The translations under genes and the position numbers were made by a program. Below, in pieces: positions 30,101 through 52,671 of a DNA stretch of 64,000 nt (its first letter is position 1; every line of letters begins with the position of its first letter). Under the pieces are notes generated by a model. That model worked only from the letters and a program-made list of their open reading frames with translations, was not told the DNA's origin and ran no database searches. The stretch spans positions 5,164,368 to 5,228,367 of the forward strand of contig OZ025879.1 in the NCBI GenBank assembly GCA_964019415.1. Direction: 5' to 3'. Source of the DNA: Ianthella basta (Eukaryota; Porifera; Demospongiae; Verongiida; Ianthellidae).

Positions 30101-32619
30101 GAGCTATCAGAGACAGGACCTTGGAACTCCCCCAGTGGTGACTCCACAGTATGAGAGGATTGTGGGAGGGGCCTCCACTAGTGTCACACTGAGTGGTCTG
30201 GAACCAGGAACAACCTACAGGATCAGAGTGTGGTCTACAGATGGGACATTAGTCAGTAGTGGGGCAAGGGAAATGGTTGTGAAGACAATGGAATGAGGTG
30301 TGTTGCTGCATTTCATTTATTATTGTTTAATGATTGTCCTCATGCAAATAACCCCACTAAACTAATATCTTTGTCCCATGAATGTGGACCAGCATATCTA
30401 TGTGAAAAAGTCATGTAGGCTGTCTCCACTTCATGTTATTCTGTGCTGATGTTCCACAGCCCCCTCCCCACCACGCATGCTGACCATGACTGGAGAACCA
30501 AATGGGAGTACCATTGAACTGAACTGGCTCCCCCCACTCCACCCTAATGGAGCCATCCACTATGAGATCGAGTATGAACCAGCAGTGACACGTGGAGACC
30601 CAGTGAATGCAGGAAACAGCAGCAGCCCTTACTTCACTCTGACACTGCCCAATGAGTTCCTGACCTACAATGTCAGAGTAGCAGCTGTCAACACTCAGGG
30701 GCAAGCACAAAGCAATGTTCTTGCAGTGTGTCCTGAGATGAACCGAATGAGAGGTATAAAATGATTCAGTGTCTTACTTGCATTAAACGATTGCAGACAT
30801 GTAAAGGCCATGCCATGCCACCTTTTACAGGACCAGAGCCTCCAACTGGTGTGTCAGTCGTTGTGACTACTATGAACTCTGCTGTGGTGTCTTGGGATGC
30901 ACAGCAGTCCAGTATGTGCAATGCTGTGATAGGGAACTACAGTGTGAGGTACCAACTGAGGGGTTGTGCTTGTAGCAATGCCACAGTGTATACATCAAGT
31001 ACCAGTGTTACACTACAAGGCTTAGTACCAAATGCAGAGTACAGTGTGTCAGTGGCTGCCATCTATTCAAATGGAGGAAAGAGTGTGTACTCTGCAGCGG
31101 CCCATGCAGTTCACTGTGACTTCGGCAGCGCCACCAAGTGAGACTTATGTCATGATCATGTAGCATCCTGTCCTTTTCCATACATTGCTGCATGCAAGAA
31201 CATCATTGCTTTCTTTGGTGTGCTTCATTCTGAGCAGCCTAAATTCACAGTATAATTATATATGTTCCAGTGTGAATACATTTTGCTCACATTGTCATGT
31301 AATTTTTATGCTCCAACGTGCATAAACTTGGGGTTGCCAAATTAAGATTTACTCCAATGAATGGCTGCAAACACGTAGCTGTAGTTATGATGGACATGTT
31401 TCATGCATAAATCTTGAGGGCATGCATCACCATGCATGGTGTATGCACGTACTGTATTCCTATGTGGTGTTGTGCACATACTATTATTATATATCATTAA
31501 ACTTGAATTACCTCCACATACTGGTATACCATAATTCTAGCCAGAAATGTTTGTGAGGGATAAAATTTTGTGTTTTGCAGATTTGGCAGGAATCTGCAAA
31601 TATTCTATCCGCTAAAAGTTTTGAATATATTATTGGTAAAATAGTATCTGTTCAGTAAACTGCAAACTTTAATTCTGCAAAGTTCATTTTCCACTACAAA
31701 TCACAAAATATAATCACTGCAAACATTTCTGGTTATATGGTATTCAGCCAGCACTTCCCTTCACAACCAGCCGGTAGCGACTTGAGTGGAATTGTGGGTG
31801 CTGGTGTGGGAGGCTTCATTGGAGGTGCCCTTCTGACAGCAGCCATTGGTGGTGGCATTGCTATAGCCATGCTCTGCACTGCCAAAAGGAGATTGAGCAT
31901 CAAAACTGAATATGAGTGAGTGCAGTACTTGCATGGGTTGAGTGTGCTGGAGATCATGAAATTTAATTGCATGCAGCACGTCATGTGAATGTATAATTAG
32001 TGTTGTTCTATGTACACACAACTAACATACTCACTGATCACCAAACCGTCCGCCCCCCCAAGTGCAAGCATTACATAATCTGATAAAATAATGGGTATCT
32101 ATAGGTTCACATGGCTATATAGCACAGGATATCTAGTGCATCAAGAGATATAGTTACGTATTATAGTGTTATAATTGTTATCATTTCATTAGATTGGGCT
32201 AATACAAAGAATATAATGTCATGCAAAATTCAATGGTTAAGATTCTAAACACCAACAGATGTGGCTCATATGTCTTCTCTTTCATATAATGGCTTTTCCT
32301 CTGTGGATATGGATGGATGGAGCGAAGTGCTACATAGCATCTTATTAAGTAGACAAGTACACGTGCACACTACACATGTGCGGCACAGACATGCAAACCT
32401 GAGAACCAACATATCGGTATCCCTCCTTACATTACTATGTACACATCTTATAATTAGGGATCTTCAATCCTATTATACAATCCTGTCTTTAATTATTGTG
32501 TTTACCTGTTCAGCAATCCCAATGCTCTGCATGAAGAACCTCACTACGTACAGCTCCAGGACAACCCAGCTTATGGGACAGCTAGTGCAGCAAAGGACAT
32601 GAAAGTGGAAAAGGAGTGA
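27164..32619 (+). pseudogene. Receptor C: Ig/FN3 receptor with premature stop and frameshift
   Basis: Exons: 27164-27215, 27368-27400, 27880-28179, 29297-29710, 29989-30297, 30460-30753, 30831-31137, 31771-31915, 32514-32619. All splice sites are intact and the order matches B. There are two lesions. Exon 5 ends ATG GAA TGA (stop 30294-30296) where B and D have AGT, one codon before the donor. Exon 7 is 307 nt against 303 in B, because of a 4-base insertion near 31100-31110, which shifts the frame. Translation would end after about 368 aa, giving a secreted protein with both Ig-like domains and one FN3. The membrane exon and tail (EPHYVQLQDNPAYGTAS) remain readable. It could be a young pseudogene or a soluble form; skipping the symmetric exon 5 alone would not cure exon 7. 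Confidence 0.78.
28670..29040 (+). pseudogene. Decayed duplicate of exon 4 inside receptor C intron 3
   Basis: It begins ggtctatccttgttgaatga after an acceptor-like cacag, then degenerates. The end fragments acacatgtacactgactt and accatgaga match the relic in receptor B intron 3. Confidence 0.8.
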
Positions 32620-33619
32620 AACTTATTGTCAGTATATATAGTACTATTATTGCATAGTTTCCACTCTATACGTACTGATATCATCTCTTAGCTCAACTGC
32701 TTGGGGGGAGGGGCACTGCCTCCCCAACTGACCTTACATGTGATTAGCACATAATTAATTATCTATACTGCCAACTTTACTTAGCATTACAAACCAATTA
32801 GCTTCATAATTTCTGTCATTGATTGACACAATCATTGTTGCACAAATAATAACAATGTTACTTTGTTTCACACTTAATCTTTTCCAATACCTTGACAATA
32901 AATCAGCGTGTTCAATCATTAGCCTTAAATTTTGGCATCTCAACTTCACCATGCTAATGAACTACAGCAACCTTACTATTGCAAATTTTCTGAGTGTGAC
33001 AGTTAGATTGTGCATCATGATTGGTAGCAGCAAGCAATATATGGCACGATAATTTGTACTACACCCATCTTATCTTGCCGTTAGCCGAGCATCTGCAAAC
33101 AAATTTACGATCATGATAACTTGATGCCAAGCTGCATGGTATTGCTCTTGACTCATGAATAATACCACGTGTGTCTCCTTGGCAGACAGAGTGCAAATAT
33201 TTAAACACAAAATTGTGTCATCTAGTACCTAGTAGTGTTATTAGTAAGTATTTTTCACTGAGTCTCACACACTATCTGCAATTGCTGTATGCGTCTGTGT
33301 ATCTGTGCAACTGTTGCATGCTCATGGTCATAACAGAGCTGCAGCGTTGGGAGGCAAGTCATGTATGTTGATACTGGTGCATTCTGCATCACCCTAATAG
33401 TATGGCTAGAGTTCACATCATCATACCTACACAATATACACTATACATGCTGTACTCGAGCTCCCACAAACACATGCAGACAGTGGATGGCTCCAACTTC
33501 CAATTCAATGCAGAAATACTGCTCAGCATGATAAACAGGCATAGGATTGAGCATGCATTGTGTAAGGGAAAAATCACAATGTCCCCCCCCCCCCCCCCTT
33601 TGCCCCAGGCCATGCAGTC
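32620..33619. other. Spacer after receptor C
   Basis: AT-rich, no supported gene. From about 33340 it matches the receptor B 3' flank. A C-homopolymer at about 33582-33598 precedes the next insertion. Confidence 0.4.
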
Positions 33620-34459
33620 TTACGCATGTGGGACATGGCTATGTAAACAATGCGCAGCCGATTTTGCCCTAAGTATTTTGGCTAATATCTCCTAGCAGCT
33701 TTGCTGAATCTGAGCGGAAGAAGCACCGAACGGAAGCCAAGGGACCGCTCTGTAACACTGTGAATAAGCGTTGTTAATAATACTTTTGTACATCGAGGAA
33801 TACCGACAATTGCAAAGCCACTGAAACAGCAGTAAATGCCGATGTCGCTATCGAGGAAAAGTCACAGCCGCTAGAGAAAGGTATGATTGGATGCGCATTC
33901 GTATAACTTTTGCATGAGGCATAAGTTGTTAAAGCAATCCGCTGACAACTTATAGCAAGAAAACTATCACAACTTGTTGGTGTTCAAAATGTCGGGTCAC
34001 ATAACTCTAGATAGGAAGGATGCGCAGCATTATGCCTCGTGCAAAAGCTAGAGAATTTACTTGACTAACCATTTCAGTGTTCAGTTCGACAAGAAGCCTT
34101 CTCATCGACAGCGACACGACGTTTTTCTGAAAGTACAAGGTGTAAGCATATTAGCATGTGATCTCACGTGATATTCTCGTGACATTTTCGGAAAATGGCT
34201 GACAATCGTTGTGTGCTTCCCGTGATTCGACGGTTCCGCTCGAACGATTCGATCAAACTTCTGCTATTTGGCTTCCTCCCGTCTTCAAGAACGTACGCAA
34301 CAGCAAACTACATTTTAAGGCCATTTCCTCATGACCTTTTGTCAAATCACGCGCATGTCACATGACAACGCTCCCGTAGCCATGGCAACACAGGAATTCA
34401 CACCTTTCAGGTGTCATACTTCCTTAAGTAAACAAAACAGACATGTCCCACATGCGTAA
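33620..34459. mobile_element. Insertion bounded by an 18-bp perfect inverted repeat
   Basis: ttacgcatgtgggacatg (33620-33637) recurs in reverse complement at 34442-34459. The equivalent flank of receptor B (about 25680-25740) lacks the intervening DNA, so this is an insertion in the C flank. True ends may lie somewhat outside, perhaps at the cattgt repeats near 33557 and 34480. No transposase frame is seen. Confidence 0.55.
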
Positions 34460-34984
34460 TCTGCCCAAGTGATAATGTGCATTGTCAAAAAACAGGCCCT
34501 GTCATTTTGCTCAGCCGACATGCATGCACTTACCTTGTCTTTTTACTCACCTGCTCTTCTATATTAACACAAAACAGATAATGCATAATTATGTTCCACA
34601 ATGCACTGAATTACTGTACATTACATGCAATGTCATACCAATTGAAGTGCATAGCTTCTTCCCCGCCGAGATTATCTTTAAGTAAGAGCTATGTTAAATA
34701 TTTAGTGTTGGAAATGACCAACCTGTGACTATATTTTACAACCCAATAATTCTGGCCTAATAATAATTAAAAAACTAATAAAATAATAGCTTAATAATAA
34801 CTTATGTATCCGGTGGACTCGAGTGCTGCTTTTGTTTTCTGTCCCTGACATATGGAGTATGTGTTAGCGTTATGCATTGGATTATTTTGTGTGCCCTAGT
34901 GCCTTATGTTGTAATGCAAGTTCATGATTCATTGATTGATTGACTGATATATAACACTGCATAAGGTGATAGAGACCAATGTGC

Positions 34985-35100
34985 CGTCGATACATATAGT
35001 ATCTGATCCTGTAATTTGATCCCCTATAAGGCTCAAATGGACTCAGTGTGACAGTAGCCGTATTCCTTCTCATACTGTGGAGCAACCATGCACTGCATGG
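34985..35100 (-). pseudogene. Inverted FN3-exon relic upstream of the glycosyltransferase
   Basis: Minus-strand fragments resembling TVTLS..EP and Y.GSNYRIR match the relic at 25908-26026 and, through it, receptor exon 5. It is part of the duplicated 3' flank of receptors B and C. Confidence 0.7.
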
Positions 35101-35675
35101 GTCTGCTCCCTATCCATCTGCACCACCCACTCCTCTCCTCCTCCAATGGACCGTCTCACCCTTCACACCTGCATCTCCCACTAGCTCCCTCATGGGGGAC
35201 CTCGAGTTCCACCTCTCCAGCATCTGTAGCTGCTTGTAGCTAGCTATCATCACTCCACTGTGAATGCATTGCTCTCAAGGACATTAAACTCCAACCCCTG
35301 AACTTGCCCCTACTACTGTACACTCGACCTTTGTCCTGTACCATCGACTCTCCCTGCTCTATAGCTCCTACAAATTCGCGCTATATAGTACTCATCTCCC
35401 GCGGTCAGTCCAGCTCCCACTCATGCCCCCAAACGCACACACATACATTTATAGCTAGTTATACCACCCACCTCTCAGTACTAGCTTCTCCGGTTCCTAC
35501 CCACGAATACACACGGTTTGTGCTTGAAGCACTATGGCCACATTCAATTGGGTGATAGAGATCGCAGCCTCTCCACGGTCTGGAGACACAGCGAAGGATG
35601 CATATCCAGTGATCCGCGTCGCAGAAGCACTCAAGGAGTCCATTTTGCTATTATACGTAACTCCTCCCATTTATA

Positions 35676-38600
35676 ATGGCTACTGGAAGGTCACCTCGGA
35701 AGAGGGCAGAGATGATGAATGCTGAGTCTGTGTCTACTCAAAGTATCCCTAAAGCCCTTACGTCTGCGGCATTCATGCGCCAACTCTCCGTCTATTTCAA
35801 AATATTGATCTTTAGTGTGAGCGTAGTTTTGTTACTCATCATTTTCACGCACAATGAAGTGTTGGGGATGGTAAGGGGAGGCCTAGGCGTTTATGTGAAA
35901 TTGGACAACCCCCCCGGGGCCGCCTAGGGTCAACGCAAGCAATGAATTGTATTTCGCATCGTTGGATCACTGTCCGTATTACCCTCCCGACGCTAGCCAC
36001 ATCCCTTCACTTCTCAGTGAAAGTACCCTACTACAGTGTCAAGATGCCAAGAAACGGTTTCTCACGGGCAAGCCAATTTATCTGGTGATTGTTAATAGCA
36101 ACCACTTCTACCTTCTCGCCAACTGGCTTTGTGTGAGTGCTGCACACATCGACACCCAGAACTTGCTTGTCGTTGTGCCTCCAGAGGAGAGTGATTTTGT
36201 GCAGATCCTCCGCAAAAAAGGCATCAATGCCGTACAGGCTAAGTATAGGTGAGCTAAATTACTATTGTGATGTGAATGATGCTGAATTATGCATGTATAG
36301 CTCTTTTTACATAGCTAGGCAATACAGAGCAACTGTATATGCAGAACAGTAGCTATCATTCATTTTTCACGTTCGGCATATCTGTTGCCAATCTTTGTGG
36401 TGATGTTTCATATTCATGCACGGGACATGATGCACAGTTAACTACTGTATGTGTCTCCTTAGAGGTCTGGCCCACTATTTTATTTCAGTCATTTTAACTT
36501 GGCCTCTATTTCAGCACGTCTTTCATTCGAGCCTGGTTGCTAATGAGAACAGTACTAAATTGTTTCCTATAACTATAAATCTGCTGCAAGTGATGGTGAG
36601 GCAACGCGTGGTTTTCTGCCTGCTCTTCGTAGAAGTCAATACATATTTCTGAGATGTCAGCGAACTTTCAATTTGGTCCGGACCCTAGTGACACCCATCT
36701 CGTTTGATCCCTCATAATAGCTTCTTTGATCTGCAGCTGGAAGAAGAAGTAGTACTTTTATCAGGTGGATGTTGCTGCTGCAGTGGGGTATATCCAGTCA
36801 TTCACAGTTGCAAATATCACTCTGTGATTGATTTGAACCCTCAGCCAGCACCTCAGATGTCTAAGAGACTGAGTGTGAGCAAGTAGAGTTCAGCCCTGGC
36901 CTGTATTTGGACCTGCATGGCCACTACTTAAATAACTTGCATTCAGCCTCTATTCGAGACCCATGCAGCCTCTATTAGACTGTAGCTTCATACACACTCA
37001 GTTTATATCTTGCAGGCAATGGTTGCAGCTGCAGGTTGGAACTATTTCTTTGTTCTTCCCATTAAGGACTGACAAATCTATGTATTGTTATGTATATATG
37101 CTGCCTGCATTACATTGTATGGTGTTATTCAGTCAGTAATTGATCACATGATAAGTATGCATGTCATATACATGGCGCAGGCTAATGCCATATAGTATAG
37201 CAGGAGTTAGAGGCCTAATATTAGTGTACCTATGCATGGGTTTATTCCTTCTATTTTGTTATTTTCGATTCGCTGCAAGTAATGCCATTTAGTAAAAATT
37301 CCCCATTCAGCTGGTTATGCTCAACACCATCTCTAAGCTTCTATGTAGACATAATCGTATTTCCGTTGTGGCTTCTGTGCAACAGACTTTGACCTTGGTA
37401 ATTGCGTTAGTGGGTTATGTCCTATGTAAACAATAATGGCTTCTATGCATGCTAATGTCTCACCTTATAATATTGTTACTTCAAAGTCATGCAGGTTATG
37501 TGGGATCGTATACAATAATGGAACACTACATTCTTGTGCCTTCTGTGTGTGCTTTAATTGAACTGTTGATGTCCTTGTAGACTGTGACTTGCTGCAGTAA
37601 CTACTGAATGATGGTTGTTGGAAGACTGAGTGATAACATTTCCTATGCTGAGTTGTGAATGATGATGATTGGGTCATCCACAAATATAATAGCTGGTTTT
37701 CTTGATGTATTTTCAAAGCATAAAGTTTACAGACCAACCCCAAATGGAACAGTTAGACAGTGCCATTGCGCACACTCTAATGAAATGATGTCTTTCTTTC
37801 GTTGTTCAGCCCTTCCAATAATCACCACATGGTATATATTTGGTCATATTTGACCAATGTCATTAGTCATTCATGTCATCTACAATGCCATATCCTAAGT
37901 ACAGTTAAATCACACTCAGATATACAAGAGTGTAGGGGTCTGTTCTTCAATTGTCTGTGTTCCTACATATAATCTGTAATGACAAATATCTATAAGCAGG
38001 TTTGCACCCTCTCTGCTAATGTGGTTGCCGGGAATGGTGCTATGTTCTACCCAAAGAATATCCTTCCTCCTGTTATGCATAGTAAATAATTTTTTGGAAA
38101 AACACTGTGACATTTGATCGCATTATATTGCCTCTCCTTAGGCCTCCTAGGATGCTCATAATCATGACCACTCTTCCTATATAATTGCATATAATGAAGG
38201 TGTAGTGCCTCCCATGCACATACACCCTGTTAAGCTGGTATGAACCATTTAGAACCTAGGAGGGTGGATCACGTGACTGCACCTATAAGTCATACTATTA
38301 TGACATTGTTCCAAGCAATAATATCCTTGCTTCAATTGGGGGAGTATGATTAAGATTCATGCAGTACATGAGAACATATATTGCTCCATATTATTTATGC
38401 AGAAAATTACTATTGCTGTTAAATTCCAGTCATATGTATGTTAAGTTAAGTTTTTCATGTTGCCCTCTTGTCTACAGTGATAGGTGCTTAAAGCGGAAAA
38501 CAAGCCCAAAGCAGATGGGCCGATTTTACCGAGCCCTGCTAGTCCGTAACTTAATGATCATGCTCCTCACTGACTGGGGTTATGATGTCGCTGTGTTTGA

Positions 38601-40486
38601 CCCAGATGCATTCATCCTTCAAGACCCAATGGAGATGTATCAGAAAATAGTTCAAGAAACTCATGCACATGTTATTGGACAAAGAGGTAACATGCCAGCG
38701 GAGCTCAGGAACCGCTGGGGGTTCACTTTGTGTGCTGGAGCCATGTACTATCGCAGTTCTACATTACTGTGTAAGTTGCATAGTAGAAATGTATTTGCAC
38801 TGGTTCATTAATCAGTCACAATTATAATCCATCACACTCATGAAATTGTTTTACAATGTGCCCTGTAAATTGACTACTGCTATGCCAACGTGTTAGCGCA
38901 CTTTTGAAAATACTATATAGCTGAACAGTATTGTTATTGAAGACAAACATACTGAGTTTAAATTCATGAATGGAGTAGCCTAGCTCTTCCTGGCTTTGGA
39001 AGCTGCAGCACGTTCAACGCCAATTAACTGGTGCTCTTTCCGTACTTGTTATTCTGATCTCTATAATTCTTCAGAATCTTCCCACCAAGACTTTTTAATA
39101 GACACTCACCTAGTGCATTTTGCATGCAGTACACTTATTGATTGTTGCTAGATTACAGGATAATTGCTGATCGAGTGTAGGATTGGATGTGGAATAAGGG
39201 AATTCTAAGCGAAAGCACAGCTAGACCCGATTATGTCTTGATTCAATGTATTGCATGACAGTCTTCAGATGTAGTCCCTGCGAATCCATCGGGCCTAGCT
39301 GTGTTTCACACTGATGGATTCAACAACGGCAGTTATTGTACTGGCCCTCAGATTAGTCTCGTTCCCAGACCTTTCCGTGGGAAGGGTATGGGGACGAGAC
39401 TACTCTCAGATCTATATGCACCCCTTACATGCATACACACATCTGTGAGCTCTTATGCATGATGACGTGTATTATGCAAGAAGTGTACGAACTAGTAATA
39501 TAAACATTTCCTGAGTAATTGCAAGAAATTTAGCATGACCGGCCAAAAGAGGAATGTTTGGTCACACCTCATTCATTCTGCATTCATTTGCAAGATCATT
39601 GGAGTCACAGTTGGTCTAGTACTGCTACCTGTGCAAGCAAGTACACAATTTGCTGCAATTAAAGCATTGACATTTCTGGTTACAAAAATTCTTAAACTTT
39701 GAATCTTTGGCTGATTAATACAATGCACAACCAATAATATCATAATTTCAATATGTCATTCAAGAATTCACATATACTTGCTGTTGTTAGGTACTTGGGA
39801 GTTAGCAATATGCAGAGTTAACGTGGCAAAAATAAGGCATGTTGATGAGCTATTCTAAGGCTTGTTCCTATACTTTTGGCAAGCCAGACCTAAATTCCTT
39901 GTATTTTTGGAAAAAAATTAATTCACAAGTTGTAACATTGACCATAGTGGAGATAATACGTATTTATATAGAACCACTGTCTGTGATGTATTATGTCTGT
40001 CATAATATGTGCTTGCAAATATAGCTATAGATGTTCAGTAACACATGATAATAAAATCTTTCTGATTAATCTAAAACATTAGATGGTCTGTGGAAGGCAA
40101 TTTCAGTCGTTCACACCCAAGCACGAGCATATCGTGGCATTGATGATCAGCAGCTGCTAAATTTTGCTCTACGGAAACTTAGAATTAAATGGCAGAAAAC
40201 TGCCTCACACTTTGGCTCACAAATTGGCACTGCTGGAAACCTGACAGTTGTGGTGGTGGCTACTAATTACTCAGCACGAGCCTCACTGTCTGAGTTTGAT
40301 GCACTGGATGAAAATGAATTAAGGATATTACATGCAAAGCTTGGTAGGATTAACAAGGATCGGGCCATTCGCAAGTTTGAGGATTCGCTGTGGAAACTGT
40401 CTACAGAAGATTTCAACAGAACTACAGCAGTCAATGGTAGAGCAATCGAGCTGGACATGTGGTTGAAGGAGATATGCCTGCAATGA
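35676..40486 (+). CDS. Type II membrane nucleotide-diphospho-sugar transferase (3 exons; frameshift in a C7 run)
   Basis: Exons: 35676-36248, 38478-38770, 40083-40486. If one base of the C7 run at 35909-35915 is surplus, the chain is 422 aa with consistent phases. A basic cytosolic tail is followed by a membrane helix at about residues 39-57 (KILIFSVSVVLLLIIF), a short stem with an NAS sequon, then the catalytic domain. Exon 2 carries WGYDVAVFDPDAFILQDP, whose DPD is the DxD metal/nucleotide-sugar site, and LCAGAMYYRSS. Exon 3 carries DDQQLLNFALRKL.IKW. This fits the nucleotide-diphospho-sugar transferase superfamily (GT77-like), probably Golgi; donor and acceptor are unknown. As written, exon 1 stops at 35923-35925, so there is either a sequencing error or a real frameshift. 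Its parts are copied at 1335-1765, 41248-41905 and 53260-56280. Introns (36249-38477, 38771-40082) hold no other gene. Confidence 0.78.
39355..39402. mobile_element. Short MITE of the TAGTCTCGT family
   Basis: tagtctcgttcccagacc and its inverse ggtatggggacgagacta enclose a few bases. The related copy at 55850-55870 lacks it (ggccctcatatctatg), while here ctcagat is repeated on both sides, giving a 7-8 bp target duplication as in hAT-like elements. Confidence 0.7.
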
Positions 40487-40799
40487 CAAACTTGTATATT
40501 TCTATCAATTGATAATGTATATGCTTATAGGTATATACCTTAATTTCACTGTCCAGTGCTCACTGATGGTATTCAAACAAACTACTGCTGTTGTGTGTCA
40601 ATGATGAATGCAAGCATGATACATGCATGTACAATGAATCCCTCACTTTGTTTACATCAATATAATTATGACTAAAGCATGTGCTTGCAAAACTGTGTTA
40701 GTAGTCAGCAGTGTTAATATAGAAGTTAATTAGTAGTTAATATAGTAGAAACACTGAATGCTGTACTAGAATGAGAAGAGGAGGTTATATATAGGCTAT

Positions 40800-41005
40800 A
40801 CTATAAACGCCGGACGTGCACGTTGCCCATGGCGTAGTTGGAGGAAGTTCTTAGGAAGCGGGACCTCTGGACGGAACGAATACAGGATGGCCATAATGAA
40901 TTGTGTAATGAAACAGCTACTCCTTTTGGTAAGATGGCAAGCCTCGGTATTTCACTGCTGCTGTGTATTTGTACGTCTCAGTACTCTGGGAGGTGAGTCT
41001 AGGTA
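40800..41005 (+). pseudogene. Orphan receptor promoter and first exon
   Basis: About 130 bases of upstream sequence (aaacgccgg, aggaagcgggacc, ggacggaacgaatacagga, aatgaaacag) and exon 1 (40934-40992) match those of receptor D at 42427-42619. Exon 1 has lost two bases, so its phase no longer fits exon 2. A good donor follows, but the next sequence is a tandem repeat and a glycosyltransferase relic, not receptor exons. Confidence 0.8.
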
Positions 41006-41040
41006 CCTCTATCACTGTTTCTCCGTGGCGGCGTGAATTA

Positions 41041-41247
41041 TTTAATTGTAATTGTAATTGTAATTGCTTTTGCCTTGCTTGTTATTGCTTTTGCATTGCT
41101 TGTTATTGCTTTTGCATTGCTTGTTATTGCTTTTGCCGCCTTGCTTGTTATTAATTATTGCTTTTGCATTGCTTGTTATTGCTTTTGCCATGCTTGTTAA
41201 TGCTTTTGCCGCCTTGCTTGTTATTAATTATTGCTTTTGCCTTGCAT
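41041..41247 (+). repeat. Tandem repeat of a ttgcttttgcattgcttgtta unit
   Basis: About nine imperfect copies of an approximately 20-bp unit follow a short ttgtaa repeat. A related array lies at 55322-55440, again just before a glycosyltransferase relic, so it was copied with it. Confidence 0.9.
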
Positions 41248-41905
41248 ATATTGATGTTAAAGACAAACAGACTGAGTTTAAATCCATGGAAGGATTATAC
41301 AGCTATAGCCTCTTCCTGGTTTTGGAAACTGCAGCACTCATCGCCAACTGGTGCTATTTCCTTACTTGTTATTCTGACCTCTATAATTCTTCAGAATCTT
41401 CCCACCAAGACTTTTTAATAGACACTCACTTAGTGCAATTTGCAGGACACTTATGGATTGTTGCTAGATTACAGGATTATTGTTAGTGTAGAATTGGATG
41501 TGGAATGAAGGAATTCTAAGCAAAAGCACAGGCAGGCCTGATTATGTCTTGATTCAATGCGTTGCATGACAGTCTTCAGATGTAGTCCCCTGCCAATCCA
41601 TTGGGCCCAGCTGCTAAATTTTGCTCTACGTAAACTTAGAATTAAATGGCAGAAAACTGCCTCACACTTTGGGTGCCATAATTTCACTGTCCAGTGCTTA
41701 CTGATGGTATTCAAACAAACTACTGCTGTTGCGTGTCAATGATGAATGCAAGCATGATACATGCATGTACAATGAATCCCTCCCTTTGTTTACATCAATA
41801 TAATTATGACTAAATCATGTGCTTGCAAAACTGTGTTAGTAGTCAGCTGAGTTAATATAATAACAGAAAAACTGAATGCTGTACTAGAATGAGAAGACAA
41901 GTCAA
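41248..41905 (+). pseudogene. Rearranged glycosyltransferase fragment
   Basis: Sequence of the second glycosyltransferase intron (compare 38937-39300) is joined to a 65-base piece of the last exon (41608-41672, matching 40148-40212). It then jumps to the gene's 3' flank (compare 40539 onward). No complete exon remains. Confidence 0.8.
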
Positions 41906-42426
41906 ACTTAAGAAAATTTATTTATACTGTTGGAAACACTATTATTATTGGGGCGGAAGTCAAAGGAATTAGCTGTACTGCATGTGAAGTTGGTATCTAG
42001 CTATATATAGCTGACTAGCTAGCTACGTATACACACCTAGCTAGTTTGCCCCAGAACACACTTTTATGAAGAATTTAACAAATACACATTAAGTGCTGGT
42101 ATATTATTGTACAAGCTTGCAGCACTGTATAGTGATTTCTTCAAGCATCCAAGTAGCCACTCAATCTCTAATTATAATAGCTATAATTTCATTATGTCGT
42201 TCACATGCATGTTACTAGAGAGGACTTCAAATTTGACTGCCTTGCATTTACTTGATCAGCAAACTACGTAGCTACACTAATGCATAAGCTTTTGGCATGA
42301 CAATAATATTGTATTCGTAAGTGAATACCAATGATGCATGCATTCTGAGGCCAAAAATCTTTAAACAACTACATGCCAACGTATAGAATTAGTCTTACCA
42401 TCATGCAAGCTCAAGAAGGCGTCTCA

Positions 42427-42558
42427 TATAAACGCCGGGCACGTCGCCAATGGCGTGATAGATCGGAAGTGCTAGGAAGCGGGACTCTGGACGGAACGAA
42501 TACAGGACGGCCATTTTGAATTGTGTAATGAAACAGTTCAGCTATTCCTTTTGGTAAG
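42427..42558 (+). promoter_or_regulatory. Receptor D upstream region (conserved with the orphan copy)
   Basis: It contains a CCAAT-type block in gtcgccaatggcg and ggccattttgaattg, a YY1-like site, both retained in the orphan copy at 40800-40933. It differs completely from the CATTCAGG-bearing promoters of A to C. Confidence 0.45.
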
Positions 42559-52146
<9,588 letters not shown>

Positions 52147-52569
52147 CGTTTCTGACAGGGATAATTTTGTGTGTAAAATAGATTTACAATGCATATGGTT
52201 ACATCAGATTCTAAACTTTATAGTTTGTTGAGTTGACTGTGATTTCTATTCCTTACCTGTTTTCTTGGATCATGACTAACAATATTATAATAGATTGCTC
52301 ACAGTTTTTGTATATATGTCTTTGCAGGCATCCACACTGTACATCTGCATAATTGTGTAATACATACAATATTAACATATATTAACAAAATTGCGTTGTT
52401 TGGAATTTATCTGGAGGGGAAGGGGAATATCGAGGTCATACATAAGTTATTTACAGTGATATGTTCTGCATGTATACAGATACACATGCACATACATGAC
52501 TGTAATTCTACATCACCATCATATCATGATATGGTATACATATGTATGGAGGATCATGCTATGGTGCAG

Positions 52570-52671
52570 TAAAAACTTGAGAGTTGCTGACAAAGACCTT
52601 TGTGGTCAAATTGTTATGAAAGTGTTTCTCCTATTGCTAGACGTGAGTGCTCAGCAACTCCCAAGTTTTAT
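52570..52671. mobile_element. Hairpin MITE between two receptor D tail exons
   Basis: taaaaacttgagagttgctga and its inverse tcagcaactcccaagtttta form the ends. The core GCTGACAAAGACC...GGTCAAA is a degenerate form of the ribozyme-like centre at 20650. Confidence 0.65.

Noticed and set aside
32755..33371. Open frames between receptor C and the next insertion
   Set aside because: Short, AT-driven, on both strands, no domain features or splice-consistent extension.
35534..35725. Open frame starting at 35534 as the glycosyltransferase start
   Set aside because: It is in another frame from the membrane segment and catalytic region; the ATG at 35676 leads directly into the basic tail and membrane helix.
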